Part shown: positions 1 through 9,533 of the stretch, piece by piece
How the letters are laid out: each line of letters starts with the position of its first letter
Position numbering within the stretch: the stretch's first letter is position 1
From: Pseudoalteromonas shioyasakiensis
GTDB lineage: Bacteria > Pseudomonadota > Gammaproteobacteria > Enterobacterales > Alteromonadaceae
Direction of reading: 5' to 3'
DNA length: 64,000 nt
NCBI RefSeq assembly: GCF_019134595.1
Contig: NZ_CP077770.1
Location: 2,600,501 to 2,664,500 of the forward strand
Made by a program: the position numbers and the translations under genes
The notes under the pieces: generated by a model
What the model was told of the DNA's origin: nothing
Seen by the model: only the letters and a program-made list of their open reading frames with translations
Databases searched by the model: none

Positions 1-1607
1 ATTACTTCCATATAAAAAGCAAAGTCGACAGTCTCTACGTAGCTTAGTACATCCACTTGTAAAGCCCAAGGTGTGAAGCCTTTAAAGCGAACACGACAAG
101 GCTCAAAAGCGATGTGCTTATGTTGCTCTAAAAGCTCTCTTAGGGCTTGCATAAACGACATTAGGTTTTGTTGCTTAGTATTGGCACTGAGCATCAATTT
201 AGGTCGATAAGAAATACGCTCTCGTTCCGAGACATTCTCAAGCTGCATATCAACAAACTTTGCATTCGCCACATAGATAACCGAGCGATCAAGCGTTCGA
301 ATTCGCGTTGCTCTTAGCCCTATTTCTTCTACCGTGCCTAACTGGCTGCCAAACTTACATAAACTACCTATTTTTACTGGTGCAGAAATATATAGAGTGA
401 TTGCTGCAATGATATTCTCAACCGTTTTTTGCGCTGCAAGGGCAATTGCAAGTCCACCAATACCTAAACCAGCCAGTAAAGTAGTGGCATTAAAGCCTAA
501 GTTTTCAAACCACATGAATAGTAAGATAATGGCTATTGAGGTTTTTACTACGTTACTCAGTGGTCGCAGTAAAAAGACTACTTGCGGTCTGTCTTGGTTT
601 ATAAAGCGTTGGCTCAGTCTATGCTTTGCAATATCAACTGCACGAAGACATATCCACCCCCATGCAATTAACAGCACTGTTGCGCCATGAAATAAAGCAA
701 GTACTGCAATTGTTACATTAGATTGATCACTCAAAGAACGAGACATTAATACAGCCAGCAATAAGCAAACAGGTCCATTAATGAACGCTATCACATCTTT
801 TTCAACAGGCACTTTTAAATGGCCAAGTACAAATGTGAGAATACGCGTCACAATGATTGCTACCGCAAGGAAAAACAAAAAACTAAAGGCAAAGTAAATC
901 CATTGCCAAAGTAATATCCCTAAAAACTCTACATCTGGCAGATTCTTATATAACCATTCACCAACTCGGTTATAACCATACTCTTTTGTTAGTAAGGGAA
1001 TTTGGCTTACCGTTGCATTCGATATTTTCCAAATGCGATTGCCACTTTCAGGGTCTGGGATCAACTGTAATAAAATTTGAACTGTACCTTGTGAGGTTGA
1101 TATTTCCCCCACTAAGTCACGATAACTTGGTACACTTTCTTTTTGCTTTCCTTCGGGCTTGTTACTTAAGTTATCAATGTCTACCCAGAGTGTGCGATCA
1201 AGTACTACAGATAAGTTTTCGGCTAGTTGAGACTGACCAATAATAGCCACATCCTGAGGCAGATTTCGAAAATCAAGATACTGAGCAGCGCGTTCAAAGT
1301 CACGAGCTCTGGCCGCTTTCAAATAACCCTGCATTGAACTTCGTGGTGTCATTCGACCGTATGTGTCGAAGGCTAAATCGTCTTCTAAAGCAGTTTCTTT
1401 TTCTTCGCTAGCTGCTGGAGTACTGACTTCAGGCTCTTGCTTGGCTGGCTTTTGTTCGGCTTGATCTTCCTTATTGTCTTTATCAATTAAGGATTTAACG
1501 GTCACTTCGGGTGTGGTTGTTGCCCATAATGGCGCATTAAACAACAGTAAAAAACACACTAATAACTTACTAAATTGTAATGAAAACTTGGTATTACAAC
1601 GGCTCAC
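1..1607 (-). CDS. MscS-family mechanosensitive channel, 3' end outside window
   Basis: Partial gene: the frame stays open from a GTG at 1607 to the window edge (535 codons). AAGGA lies just upstream of the GTG. The product begins with a signal peptide (hydrophobic to about residue 29), then a low-complexity linker and an extracytoplasmic domain to about residue 220. Membrane segments follow at about 230-255, 275-295, 303-322 and 350-370. The Gly/Ala-rich pore helix with GLGIGGLAIALAAQKTVEN (about 379-397) is the MscS signature, followed by the beta domain. MscS channels open under membrane tension and release osmolytes on hypo-osmotic shock. The long N-terminal domain makes this larger than E. 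coli MscS and closer to YbdG/MscM-like members. The family call is firm; the specific role is unknown. Confidence 0.88.
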   Translation of the reverse strand, partial: MSRCNTKFSLQFSKLLVCFLLLFNAPLWATTTPEVTVKSLIDKDNKEDQAEQKPAKQEPEVSTPAASEEKETALEDDLAFDTYGRMTPRSSMQGYLKAARARDFERAAQYLDFRNLPQDVAIIGQSQLAENLSVVLDRTLWVDIDNLSNKPEGKQKESVPSYRDLVGEISTSQGTVQILLQLIPDPESGNRIWKISNATVSQIPLLTKEYGYNRVGEWLYKNLPDVEFLGILLWQWIYFAFSFLFFLAVAIIVTRILTFVLGHLKVPVEKDVIAFINGPVCLLLAVLMSRSLSDQSNVTIAVLALFHGATVLLIAWGWICLRAVDIAKHRLSQRFINQDRPQVVFLLRPLSNVVKTSIAIILLFMWFENLGFNATTLLAGLGIGGLAIALAAQKTVENIIAAITLYISAPVKIGSLCKFGSQLGTVEEIGLRATRIRTLDRSVIYVANAKFVDMQLENVSERERISYRPKLMLSANTKQQNLMSFMQALRELLEQHKHIAFEPCRVRFKGFTPWALQVDVLSYVETVDFAFYMEV

Positions 1608-1762
1608 ACTTTATTCCTTGTTCGATAAACATTAAATCGCTGAAATAATCAGCTAATTAAATTAGAGCATGGTTTGTGTAACTGTACAAAAAATAATTAA
1701 AACTCTTTGCAACTAACTGCTGAGATGTTAGTTATATAAAGACTTAAGCAAAGGATACTATT

Positions 1763-2314
1763 ATGCAAATCTCAAGTTCACTGATCCCCCACTGGTCATC
1801 ATTAATGATCCACGGTGCCATTGCCATCGTTTTTGGCTTGTGTGGTTGGTTTGCCCCAGAAGCCTCATTAGCGATTCTGATGTTTATTTTCGCTGCTTAC
1901 TTTTTTGTCGATGGTGCCATTAGAACTTGGTTAGCTATTGCTTCAAAAAATGAAAACCCACTTTGGTGGATGCTATTAGTGGGTGGTTTAATTTCAATTG
2001 CTGCTGCACTTGTAACCCTGTTTGCTCCCAACGTAACAGCTATCTTAATGCTGTACTTTATTGCCGCATGGGCCATTGCCATCGGTGTGATTGAAATATT
2101 GATTGCGAGTAAGCTACGTAAAGAAATTAGTAATGAATGGCTGTTAATTGGCAGCGGTATTATTTCGATTATCTTTGGTGGATATCTGATATTTAACCCT
2201 GGCGCGGGTATCATTACCCTACTTTGGCTGGTTGCAACCTATGCCGTCGTATTTGGCATAATGATGGTACTATTAGCACTTAAGCTAAAAAAAATGCAAC
2301 ACTCTCAAATATAA
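1763..2314 (+). CDS. HdeD-like DUF308 membrane protein
   Basis: The 183-residue protein is almost entirely hydrophobic, with about six membrane helices arranged as repeated two-helix units. This is the organisation of HdeD/DUF308 proteins (E. coli HdeD, 190 residues, is linked to acid resistance). The ATG at 1763 is preceded by AAAGGA. The gene stands alone, divergent from the MscS-like gene, and ends at a bidirectional terminator shared with purF. The molecular function of DUF308 proteins is not known, so acid resistance is only a family association. Confidence 0.75.
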   Translation: MQISSSLIPHWSSLMIHGAIAIVFGLCGWFAPEASLAILMFIFAAYFFVDGAIRTWLAIASKNENPLWWMLLVGGLISIAAALVTLFAPNVTAILMLYFIAAWAIAIGVIEILIASKLRKEISNEWLLIGSGIISIIFGGYLIFNPGAGIITLLWLVATYAVVFGIMMVLLALKLKKMQHSQI

Positions 2315-2319
2315 AACAA

Positions 2320-2343
2320 AAAAGGAGCTATTCAGCTCCTTTT
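2320..2343. terminator. bidirectional rho-independent terminator
   Basis: AAAAGGAGCT and AGCTCCTTTT form a 10-bp stem around a 4-base loop, A-rich on one side and T-rich on the other. It lies between the convergent HdeD-like gene and purF and can serve both. Confidence 0.85.
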
Positions 2344-2365
2344 TATACCATCAAACTAGGGCTGA

Positions 2366-3892
2366 TTAATCAGCGCTGTTTTCTTCTTGGTTATGTAACT
2401 CTAAACTCGCTGACATCGCATTTTCACGGGTTGATTTTGCTGAATCATTACGTAAACGGTCAATGTGGTTTAGGTAATCTTGGTCGATATCACCAGTGAT
2501 GTATTGACCATCAAATACTGATGTTTCAAAACGGGTGATTTCTGGGTTTTCTTGGCTTACTGCTGAGATTAAGTCATCTAGCGATTGATAGATAAGACCA
2601 TCTGCACCAATGCTTGCATTGATATCTTCAACTTCACGACCATGAGCAATTAGCTCAGCTGCCGATGGCATGTCGATACCATAAACGTTCGGGAAGCGAA
2701 TCTCTGGCGCTGCTGACGCGAAGTAAACGTTCTTAGCACCTGACTCACGAGCCATCTCAACGATTTGCGCTGACGTTGTACCACGAACAATTGAGTCATC
2801 AACAAGTAATACGTTTTTACCTTTGAACTCACGGTCAATAGCATTCAGTTTTTGACGAACTGACTTTTTACGCATTTCTTGACCTGGCATGATAAACGTA
2901 CGGCCAATGTAACGGTTTTTAACAAAACCTTGGCGGTATGGCAGGTTAAGCGCTGATGCAATCTCAAGAGCTACATCACATGATGTTTCTGGGATTGGAA
3001 TAACCACGTCGATGTCTTTGTCAGCCCATTCACGTGCGATTTTCTCACCTAACTTAGTACCCATGTTTACACGCGTTGCATAAACAGACATACGGTCAAT
3101 TGTTGAATCTGGACGCGCAAAGTAAACAAACTCAAAGATACACGGCGAATAAGTTGCTTTTTCAGCACACGCTTGTGAGAAAAACTGACCATCTTCAGTT
3201 ACGTAAATTGCTTCACCTGGTGCAACGTCACGAACAAACTCAAAACCGTCTGTTTTTAAAGCAACGCTTTCTGATGCAAACATGTACTCAGTACCGTTTG
3301 CAGTTTCACGCTTACCGAATACCAGTGGACGGATACCGTTCGGATCACGAAACGCAACAATACCGTGACCAATGATCATTGCAATCGTTGCATAACCACC
3401 CGTTACTTTATTATTCACTTCAGTTACCGCAGTGAAGATATCTTCAGCATCAAGTTTTAGCTTGTTTGATTTGCTTAACTCATGTGCCACAATGTTAAGT
3501 AAAATTTCAGAGTCAGATGTTGTATTAACATGACGGCGAGCTTCTGAAAACAATTGCTGCTTTAATGCTTCTGCGTTTGTTAAGTTACCATTGTGCGCAA
3601 GTGCAATACCAAATGGCGAGTTAACATAGAAAGGTTGCGCTTCAGACGAGCTAGAAGAACCAGCTGTCGGGTAGCGAACATGGCCAATACCAATTGTACC
3701 TTGCAGACGTTTCATATGACGGGTATGAAATACATCTTTTACAAGGCCATTGGCTTTACGTAAGCTAAACGTGTTGTTTTCAATGGTAATGATGCCAGCT
3801 GCATCTTGACCGCGGTGTTGCAAAACAGTTAAGCCGTCATATAACGCCTGATTAACAGGAGAAGTTCCGACTATGCCAACGATACCACACAT
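2366..3892 (-). CDS. purF: amidophosphoribosyltransferase
   Basis: This enzyme catalyses the first committed step of purine synthesis: glutamine plus PRPP gives 5-phosphoribosylamine. Length is 508 residues (E. coli 505). The mature protein starts at the nucleophile Cys2 in MCGIVGIVG, opening the N-terminal Ntn glutaminase domain. The C-terminal phosphoribosyltransferase domain carries the PRPP loop [14 protein letters not shown] near residue 365. It is the last gene of the truA-accD-folC-dedD-cvpA-purF run, 18 bp after cvpA, as in E. coli, and ends at a strong terminator. Confidence 0.98.
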   Translation of the reverse strand: MCGIVGIVGTSPVNQALYDGLTVLQHRGQDAAGIITIENNTFSLRKANGLVKDVFHTRHMKRLQGTIGIGHVRYPTAGSSSSSEAQPFYVNSPFGIALAHNGNLTNAEALKQQLFSEARRHVNTTSDSEILLNIVAHELSKSNKLKLDAEDIFTAVTEVNNKVTGGYATIAMIIGHGIVAFRDPNGIRPLVFGKRETANGTEYMFASESVALKTDGFEFVRDVAPGEAIYVTEDGQFFSQACAEKATYSPCIFEFVYFARPDSTIDRMSVYATRVNMGTKLGEKIAREWADKDIDVVIPIPETSCDVALEIASALNLPYRQGFVKNRYIGRTFIMPGQEMRKKSVRQKLNAIDREFKGKNVLLVDDSIVRGTTSAQIVEMARESGAKNVYFASAAPEIRFPNVYGIDMPSAAELIAHGREVEDINASIGADGLIYQSLDDLISAVSQENPEITRFETSVFDGQYITGDIDQDYLNHIDRLRNDSAKSTRENAMSASLELHNQEENSAD

Positions 3893-3910
3893 TAAATTTA
3901 TCCTCGCCGA

Positions 3911-4405
3911 TTAACGGTTTACAGAATTTAAAAAGCTCGAGTTGTTTTCGAGGTACGAAAAGAACCACTCAACAACAAAGCCAAATTCTGGAATCAAAAT
4001 AGAGTTGCCCCACCAATGCGTATTAGGTGCACCGGTAAAAGCATCAAGAAAGAAGAGTAACGCGCTTACGACCAACACGCCACGAAGAGCACCAAACACT
4101 ATGCCGAAAACACGGTCTGTGCCAGATAAACCAGTACGTTGTACAAGTTCACCTAAAATATAGTTTAGTAACCCACCTAACAGGAGTGTCGCAAAGAATA
4201 ATATGGCTATTGCGGCTGCATTTCTTAAAAGGGGTTCTGAAATACTTGTTAGGAAGGATGCTAAATATTGGTAAAACAAACTAGAGATGATAAATGCGCC
4301 AGCCCATACAGCTAATGACATTGCTTCTTTTACAAAGCCACGTATTAAGCCGATGATAGTGGATAGTGCAATAATGCCAAGTACGGCGTAATCAACCCAG
4401 ATCAT
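3911..4405 (-). CDS. cvpA: CvpA family inner-membrane protein
   Basis: The 164-residue protein has four membrane helices and closely matches E. coli CvpA (colicin V production protein, 162 residues), including [19 protein letters not shown] and [10 protein letters not shown] chose the ATG at 4405 (MIWVDYA) because the E. coli protein begins MVWIDYA; an upstream TTG at 4414 would add three residues. CvpA is required for colicin V export and linked to envelope stress resistance; its biochemical role is unresolved. The gene lies directly upstream of purF. Confidence 0.95.
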   Translation of the reverse strand: MIWVDYAVLGIIALSTIIGLIRGFVKEAMSLAVWAGAFIISSLFYQYLASFLTSISEPLLRNAAAIAILFFATLLLGGLLNYILGELVQRTGLSGTDRVFGIVFGALRGVLVVSALLFFLDAFTGAPNTHWWGNSILIPEFGFVVEWFFSYLENNSSFLNSVNR

Positions 4406-4466
4406 AAGAACCAACTAGTCGTTAATTTGGGGCGCATTCTATAAGACTACCTATAGAATTGCCAGA

Positions 4467-5120
4467 TCATTTTGTAATTTCAAACTGAGTAACTTTGCCG
4501 TTTAACTTGGTTAACTGCTTTAACTCAGGAAGCTTACTTTCTAACTCTTTCTTGCTAAGTGAAGGTCCTACAAAGACTTTTGTCAGTGTGCCGTTCGGGG
4601 TTTTGATTGGACGAGTGAAGGTTTTGAAACCATTCGCTTTTAATTTTTCTTGTAGTGATTTCACATTAGGTGCATGAGAAAAACTGCCCAGTTGAATAAC
4701 ATAAGCCATTTGTGTGAGGTTCTCTTCTGGCTTACGGGTTGGCTCAGGAGTTTTAACAACTGGCTTTGCAGGCTCTTGCACTGCAATTTTTGGCTCAGCT
4801 CTGTTAATCACCGGCTCACCGGTTGAAGCTTCAACCATTTGCGGTGCAGCATCAATTTGCTGGGTTTCATTTGCGACAAGATCAGCGTCGTTTGCCTGAG
4901 TATCTTCAACCGGAACTTGCGAAGGTTGCTCGGCAGAGGCAACTTTATTATCAATCACCTCTTGCAAGTCTATCGTAGTGAACTCAGGGCGTTCAGGAAT
5001 AGCTTTAAAGCCTTCTTTATAATGAACCTTCTCACCATCCAAAATGTTTGGAATGAAGACAATAGCCGCCACAACCACAATCGTGGTGCCTACTAAGCGA
5101 TTAATAAACCCTGCGTTCAC
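4467..5120 (-). CDS. dedD: SPOR-domain cell division protein DedD
   Basis: This 217-residue protein has the DedD layout: a short cytoplasmic N-terminus, one membrane helix (about residues 9-24), a Pro/Glu-rich periplasmic linker and a C-terminal SPOR domain (about 138-215). SPOR domains bind denuded septal peptidoglycan, and DedD is a non-essential divisome protein. Position between folC (11 bp upstream) and cvpA (61 bp downstream) matches E. coli. The linker is poorly conserved, so the call rests on the SPOR domain, topology and synteny. Confidence 0.92.
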   Translation of the reverse strand: MNAGFINRLVGTTIVVVAAIVFIPNILDGEKVHYKEGFKAIPERPEFTTIDLQEVIDNKVASAEQPSQVPVEDTQANDADLVANETQQIDAAPQMVEASTGEPVINRAEPKIAVQEPAKPVVKTPEPTRKPEENLTQMAYVIQLGSFSHAPNVKSLQEKLKANGFKTFTRPIKTPNGTLTKVFVGPSLSKKELESKLPELKQLTKLNGKVTQFEITK

Positions 5121-5131
5121 CGATTTCCTCT

Positions 5132-6397
5132 CTATTTTTTAAAGTAATTGATGGCTGCAGCCACAGTTATAAACGAGCCGAACACAATCACTAACGTGTT
5201 TTCATCAACATTTGGTAATAACGTATCTAGCGCAGTTTCAACACTCTCATAGTGCGTGCTAGGTGCTGATGATGTTGTTTCGGCAAGAGCTTTAGCAAGG
5301 TTTTCAACCTTGTCGCCACGAAAACAATCTAAACTTGCTAACGACCACTGGTCAACAACATTTGCCACGGCCGACATTGCAGCCACTTTATCTTTATCTG
5401 CAAGCATAGCGACTAATGCATGAATTTTAAACCCTTGATCTTTATACACGCTTAATTTGCGTGCCAAATATCGAGCTGACTCAGGATTATGCGCAACATC
5501 GGTAAAAATAAGCGGCTGCTCACTTAACTGCTGAAAGCGCCCTTCTACTGTAAGACTCGCTAAGCAATCACGAACTTGTTTTTCACTTGGCAACAGCTCA
5601 AGTTTTGCTAGTAAGGTCAACGCGGTTGCTGCATTTTGACAAGGAATAGCAGGCTTAGCTAAGCGCCAATCGTTACCTTTGTACTGCCAGTTAAAGCCTT
5701 CACTGTCTTCTGTGAATATGAAATCACAGCCTGATAGCACCATATCAGCGTTAATTTCATTACCATAATCAGTCACTGTATGCGGAATCGCTAAATCGCC
5801 AACAATAGCCGGTGTATTGGTACGGAAAATACCAGCTTTATCGTAACCAACAAGTTCACGAGTATCACCTAGGTATTCTTTATGGTCTAAATCTATGGTG
5901 GTGATCACACAAGCATGCGGGTTCACGATATTAGTCGCATCAAAACGACCACCTAAACCTACTTCTAGCAGCACATAATCAACGGCGTGACGTTTAAAAA
6001 TAGCCAGTGCGCCTAAGGTACCATACTCAAAATAAGTAAGTTGCGTGTCACCACGGCCTTTTTCAAGCATATCGAAAGCATCAACATGGAATTGGTCGTC
6101 AAGCTCTTGGCCATTAATACGTACGCGCTCGTTGTAACGAATAAGATGCGGCGAAGCATAAGTACCGACACTAAAACCCTGTGCAAGTAATAAGCTTTCT
6201 AGGCAACGGGCTGTAGTCCCTTTACCGTTAGTGCCTGCAATCAGGATAATTTTGCTTGATGTATCGAGTAAGCCTACTTGGTTTGCCACGCGTTCTACGC
6301 GCTCTAAACCCATTTCGATATTGGCAGGATGGACACTTTCTAAATAACAAAGCCAATCATCAAGGCTTGATGATTGGCTAGGAAGGATTTCTGTCAT
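5132..6397 (-). CDS. folC: dihydrofolate synthase / folylpolyglutamate synthase
   Basis: A Mur-ligase-type ATP-dependent enzyme that adds glutamate to dihydropteroate and then extends the polyglutamate tail of folates. Length is 421 residues (E. coli 422). The P-loop AGTNGKGTTAR lies near residue 54, and the central ATPase part has YVLLEVGLGGRFDATNIV and TTIDLDHKEYLG. The C-terminal glutamate-ligase domain includes FTDVAHNPESARYLA. It sits between accD and dedD in the conserved gammaproteobacterial order. Confidence 0.98.
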   Translation of the reverse strand: MTEILPSQSSSLDDWLCYLESVHPANIEMGLERVERVANQVGLLDTSSKIILIAGTNGKGTTARCLESLLLAQGFSVGTYASPHLIRYNERVRINGQELDDQFHVDAFDMLEKGRGDTQLTYFEYGTLGALAIFKRHAVDYVLLEVGLGGRFDATNIVNPHACVITTIDLDHKEYLGDTRELVGYDKAGIFRTNTPAIVGDLAIPHTVTDYGNEINADMVLSGCDFIFTEDSEGFNWQYKGNDWRLAKPAIPCQNAATALTLLAKLELLPSEKQVRDCLASLTVEGRFQQLSEQPLIFTDVAHNPESARYLARKLSVYKDQGFKIHALVAMLADKDKVAAMSAVANVVDQWSLASLDCFRGDKVENLAKALAETTSSAPSTHYESVETALDTLLPNVDENTLVIVFGSFITVAAAINYFKK

Positions 6398-6422
6398 AGC
6401 GTTTAATCAGTTAAGCTGAAAT

Positions 6423-7298
6423 TTACGCTACTCTATGCTCTTGTTCAGTAGAAGGCAAGTTCATAAATTTCGCTAAGATACGAGCAAGGGTGTCACGCAT
6501 TTCACGACGGTCAACAATCATGTCGATTGCACCATGCTCTAGCAAGAACTCACTGCGTTGGAAACCTTCAGGAAGCGTTTCACGCACTGTTTGCTCGATT
6601 ACACGAGGACCCGCAAAACCGATAAGCGCTTTAGGTTCAGCAACATTTACATCACCAAGCATTGCCAGTGATGCAGATACACCACCCATTGTTGGATCAG
6701 TTAATACTGAAATAAACGGTAAGCCTTTTTCGCTCATTTTCGCAAGCGCAGCACTTGTTTTAGCCATTTGCATTAATGACATAAGTGCTTCTTGCATACG
6801 TGCACCGCCTGATGCAGAGAAACAAATAAGTGGCATGTCGTGCTCTAAACATTGGTCTACAGCTTCAACAAAACGAGCACCTACTACAGACGCCATTGAA
6901 CCACCCATAAACGAGAACTCAAAAGCAACAGCAGCAACAGGAATGCCTTTTAAACGGCCTTTCATTGCCACAAGCGCGTCTTTTTCACCGCTTGCTTTTT
7001 GTGCTTGGGTAATACGGTCAGAGTATTTTTTAGAATCTTTAAACTTTAATACGTCTTTTGGTTCGTGCTCTGCACCAAGTTCTTGACGATCAGCATCATC
7101 TAAAAAGTTTTCAAGACGTTTACGGCCACTTAAACGCATGTGGTGATCACACTTAGGACACACGTTGAGTGCTTTTTCTAATTCTGCTTTATATAAAATT
7201 GAATCACAGTCTGTACACTTAGCCCAAACCCCTTCTGGGATTTCTTTACGACCTGACGATTTAGTCGTTTTAGGTAAGATTTTTTCTAACCAACTCAT
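6423..7298 (-). CDS. accD: acetyl-CoA carboxylase carboxyltransferase subunit beta
   Basis: The beta subunit of the carboxyltransferase moves the carboxyl group from biotin to acetyl-CoA, giving malonyl-CoA for fatty acid synthesis. The 291-residue product has the N-terminal four-cysteine zinc ribbon (CTDC ... CPKC, residues 24-46) and the crotonase-like core with [11 protein letters not shown] start at the ATG at 7298 ([10 protein letters not shown]), the usual AccD N-terminus; the frame stays open upstream to 7394 but that extension is unlike the family. Unlike E. coli, there is no dedA between truA and accD. Confidence 0.97.
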   Translation of the reverse strand: MSWLEKILPKTTKSSGRKEIPEGVWAKCTDCDSILYKAELEKALNVCPKCDHHMRLSGRKRLENFLDDADRQELGAEHEPKDVLKFKDSKKYSDRITQAQKASGEKDALVAMKGRLKGIPVAAVAFEFSFMGGSMASVVGARFVEAVDQCLEHDMPLICFSASGGARMQEALMSLMQMAKTSAALAKMSEKGLPFISVLTDPTMGGVSASLAMLGDVNVAEPKALIGFAGPRVIEQTVRETLPEGFQRSEFLLEHGAIDMIVDRREMRDTLARILAKFMNLPSTEQEHRVA

Positions 7299-7456
7299 TT
7301 GCAACTCTCTTAATGCTGTTCTGTGTCGCAGTCTGTTTAATTGGAAACACTCTCTTGTGTTTCTGATAACAAATAAACAGACAGATTTTTTCAATTAAAA
7401 CATGAATTACCCGCAGACGATATAAAAAACTGGTCTTAGTAGTCGTGCACTAAAGA

Positions 7457-8251
7457 CTAACTGTCTGAATCAGGTAAAAACAAAGGCCCTAATGGTGTTT
7501 TAGGAATGCCAAAATGTTCTGGGTAATCCACGTCAACTAAGTAAAGGCCAGCGGCTTTTGCTGTTGCACTTGCCTTTGCGCGCTCTTTTAAATCGAGTAA
7601 TTCTTTTAACCACACAGGTTCATGCTTATGAAGACCAATGTCCATCAAACACCCGGTGATGTTTCGTACCATATGATGTAAAAACGCATTGGCTTTAATA
7701 TCAATGATCACATAATCACCTTGGCGTTTTACCGATAAATGGTGAATAGTACGATTGGCTGTATTTGCTTGGCAGTGTAGTGCTCTAAACGAAGTAAAGT
7801 CATGCTCACCTACTAAATACTGACAGGCTTCTTGCATTTTAGTTTCGTCTAATGGGTGATGAAAATGGGTCACCCCTTCACTCATAATAGCGCCGCGATA
7901 GGTATAATTATAAATCACATAGCGATAGCGACGTGCTGTGGCACTAAAACGAGCGTGAAAGTCTTCGCTTACAGGCTCGGCAAAGCGAATAGCAATATCT
8001 TTTGGCAGTAAGGTATTCATACCCATCGTAAACGCGACCATTTCACGTTCAGCGTGAGTATCAAAATGGATCACCTGCCCAGTGCCATGTACACCCGCAT
8101 CGGTGCGCCCTGCACAAACAATTTCGACTGGATGATTACAAATACGCGACAACGCCGTTTCTACTTCTTGTTGTACGCTATTGACGTGTGATTGACGTTG
8201 CCAACCACTGTAACGCGCGCCGTTGTACTCTACTCCAAGTGCTACTCGCAT
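7457..8251 (-). CDS. truA: tRNA pseudouridine(38-40) synthase
   Basis: TruA converts uridines 38, 39 and 40 of the tRNA anticodon arm to pseudouridine. Length is 264 residues (E. coli 270). The catalytic aspartate is D51 in [15 protein letters not shown], and FLHHMVRNI lies in the C-terminal half. The ATG at 8251 gives [11 protein letters not shown], a standard TruA N-terminus. It is the first gene of the block leading to purF, separated from accD by about 160 bp. Confidence 0.97.
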   Translation of the reverse strand: MRVALGVEYNGARYSGWQRQSHVNSVQQEVETALSRICNHPVEIVCAGRTDAGVHGTGQVIHFDTHAEREMVAFTMGMNTLLPKDIAIRFAEPVSEDFHARFSATARRYRYVIYNYTYRGAIMSEGVTHFHHPLDETKMQEACQYLVGEHDFTSFRALHCQANTANRTIHHLSVKRQGDYVIIDIKANAFLHHMVRNITGCLMDIGLHKHEPVWLKELLDLKERAKASATAKAAGLYLVDVDYPEHFGIPKTPLGPLFLPDSDS

Positions 8252-8392
8252 AATGCTCTATTTACCTACTGTACTAAATGACGGGGCATTTTATGCGATC
8301 TACGAGCGCAATAAAAGCCACTGTAGTAGATCACATTGTTCTGATTGCTCAGATATCACACCAATTCGCTTAACTATTTTTGCGAGCTGGTA

Positions 8393-8725
8393 TTAATCTT
8401 CTTCGATGTTATCGAGGCCCTTGGTGCCATCTTTAGCACGAAGCTTATGATGGATGGCTGATTTGATCAGCATATAGCCGCTAATAGGTGCGGTGATCAG
8501 TAAGAAAATCGAAATCAGAATTTCTTTCACACTAATACCATCATGGGTGTAGCTAAAATACACCATCGCAGCAATTAGCAATGATGCCATGCCAAGCGTT
8601 GTTGCTTTAGTTGGACCGTGTAAACGCATAAAAAAGTCAGGCATTTTCACAAGTCCGATTGAACCTATAAGAATAAAGCAACCACCAATTAATAATAAGA
8701 TTGATACAATCCATTCACTCATCAT
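8393..8725 (-). CDS. mnhG: Mrp/Mnh cation:proton antiporter subunit G
   Basis: A small subunit (110 residues) of the multisubunit Mrp Na+(K+)/H+ antiporter. It has three membrane helices and the family motif region FFMRLHGPTKATTLGMA. It is the last gene of the operon, 8 bp after mnhF. Mrp complexes use all subunits for activity. Either of two adjacent Met codons could start the protein. An imperfect hairpin just after the gene (about 8358-8392) may end the transcript. Confidence 0.95.
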   Translation of the reverse strand: MMSEWIVSILLLIGGCFILIGSIGLVKMPDFFMRLHGPTKATTLGMASLLIAAMVYFSYTHDGISVKEILISIFLLITAPISGYMLIKSAIHHKLRAKDGTKGLDNIEED

Positions 8726-8733
8726 TTGTTACC

Positions 8734-9003
8734 TTATTCAATAATATCGCCACGCAGCAGGTATTTACATACCGCTACTGTGCTAACAAAGCCAAGCATG
8801 GCGATTAATAATGCGGCCTCAAAATATAAATCGGTACCCATGCTCATGCCATACAGAATAATCAAAGCAATAGTGTTAATGAACATAGTATCTAAAGCCA
8901 AAATACGGTCAGGTACCGACGGCCCAACAATTAAACGCCATAGGTTCAACAATAAAGATATGGCTATCATCGCATAAACAATTAGAAAAACGGTATCTAG
9001 CAT
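8734..9003 (-). CDS. mnhF: Mrp/Mnh cation:proton antiporter subunit F
   Basis: The 89-residue protein has three membrane helices and the MnhF/PhaF signature around VGPSVPDRILALDTM. It overlaps the end of mnhE by 7 bp, indicating translational coupling, and is followed by mnhG after 8 bp. It acts in the inner membrane as part of the Mrp complex. Confidence 0.94.
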   Translation of the reverse strand: MLDTVFLIVYAMIAISLLLNLWRLIVGPSVPDRILALDTMFINTIALIILYGMSMGTDLYFEAALLIAMLGFVSTVAVCKYLLRGDIIE

Positions 9004-9533
9004 CGAAAAATCTCCTTAAGCGGTGCTTCGTAGCGCTGCTTAATAGTATTAATTAACGCTTGTTCATCAGCTAAATCGAGTACATGAATCAATAAGTAGC
9101 GCTGCTGAATTTCTTCGCCCTCTTCGAGTGACTCAGGAATAGGATAAACCTCTGCACTCACAGTACCCGGCGTTAAAGATACTGTGCTTGCCAAAATAGT
9201 GATTGGCATTTCATGGCTTAAATCCAATGGTACTTTGATAAAACCTGGGCGTAACTTTTTCGTTGGCCCAAGTATCAACAGGGCAACTTGTAAGTTGGCA
9301 GTCACAATATCGTACAGCACTAACAATAAGTGCCTAAACGCAAGACCTGGCCTAACAATAAGCGGCTGTGGATCACGAAACGGGAATGTGACCCACGGAA
9401 TGGTAATAGCAAAAAATGCAGCTAAAAACAGGTGCCCCGGCGACACACTGTTATTTAACAACAACCATACAATGAATAATAAAACACTGCGAAATGGTGT
9501 TGGCAACCAACGAAAGCGAGCTTCTAAACGCAT
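8997..9533 (-). CDS. mnhE: Mrp/Mnh cation:proton antiporter subunit E
   Basis: The 178-residue subunit has N-terminal membrane helices and a soluble C-terminal part, with the MnhE-type segments DIVTANLQVALLILGP and STVSLTPGTVS. The ATG at 9533 shares one base with the mnhD stop codon, so translation is coupled. MnhE is needed for assembly or stability of Mrp complexes in other bacteria. Confidence 0.93.
   Translation of the reverse strand: MRLEARFRWLPTPFRSVLLFIVWLLLNNSVSPGHLFLAAFFAITIPWVTFPFRDPQPLIVRPGLAFRHLLLVLYDIVTANLQVALLILGPTKKLRPGFIKVPLDLSHEMPITILASTVSLTPGTVSAEVYPIPESLEEGEEIQQRYLLIHVLDLADEQALINTIKQRYEAPLKEIFRC

Noticed and set aside
334..1243. Two plus-strand open frames (118 and 85 codons) opposite the MscS-like gene
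   Set aside because: They lie antisense to an open minus-strand frame of 535 codons that shows clear MscS features, and neither has a ribosome binding site or recognisable product.
3076..3375. 99-codon plus-strand frame within purF
   Set aside because: Shadow of the purF codon pattern; Gln/Leu-rich reading with no start signal.
7299..7394. Upstream extension of accD by 32 codons
   Set aside because: The extension has no family match; AccD proteins start at [14 protein letters not shown] sequence.
8354..8392. Imperfect inverted repeat (CACCAATTCGC ... GCGAGCTGGT) after mnhG as a mobile palindromic element
   Set aside because: Pairing is imperfect and no second copy was seen in the window; it is more likely a weak terminator.
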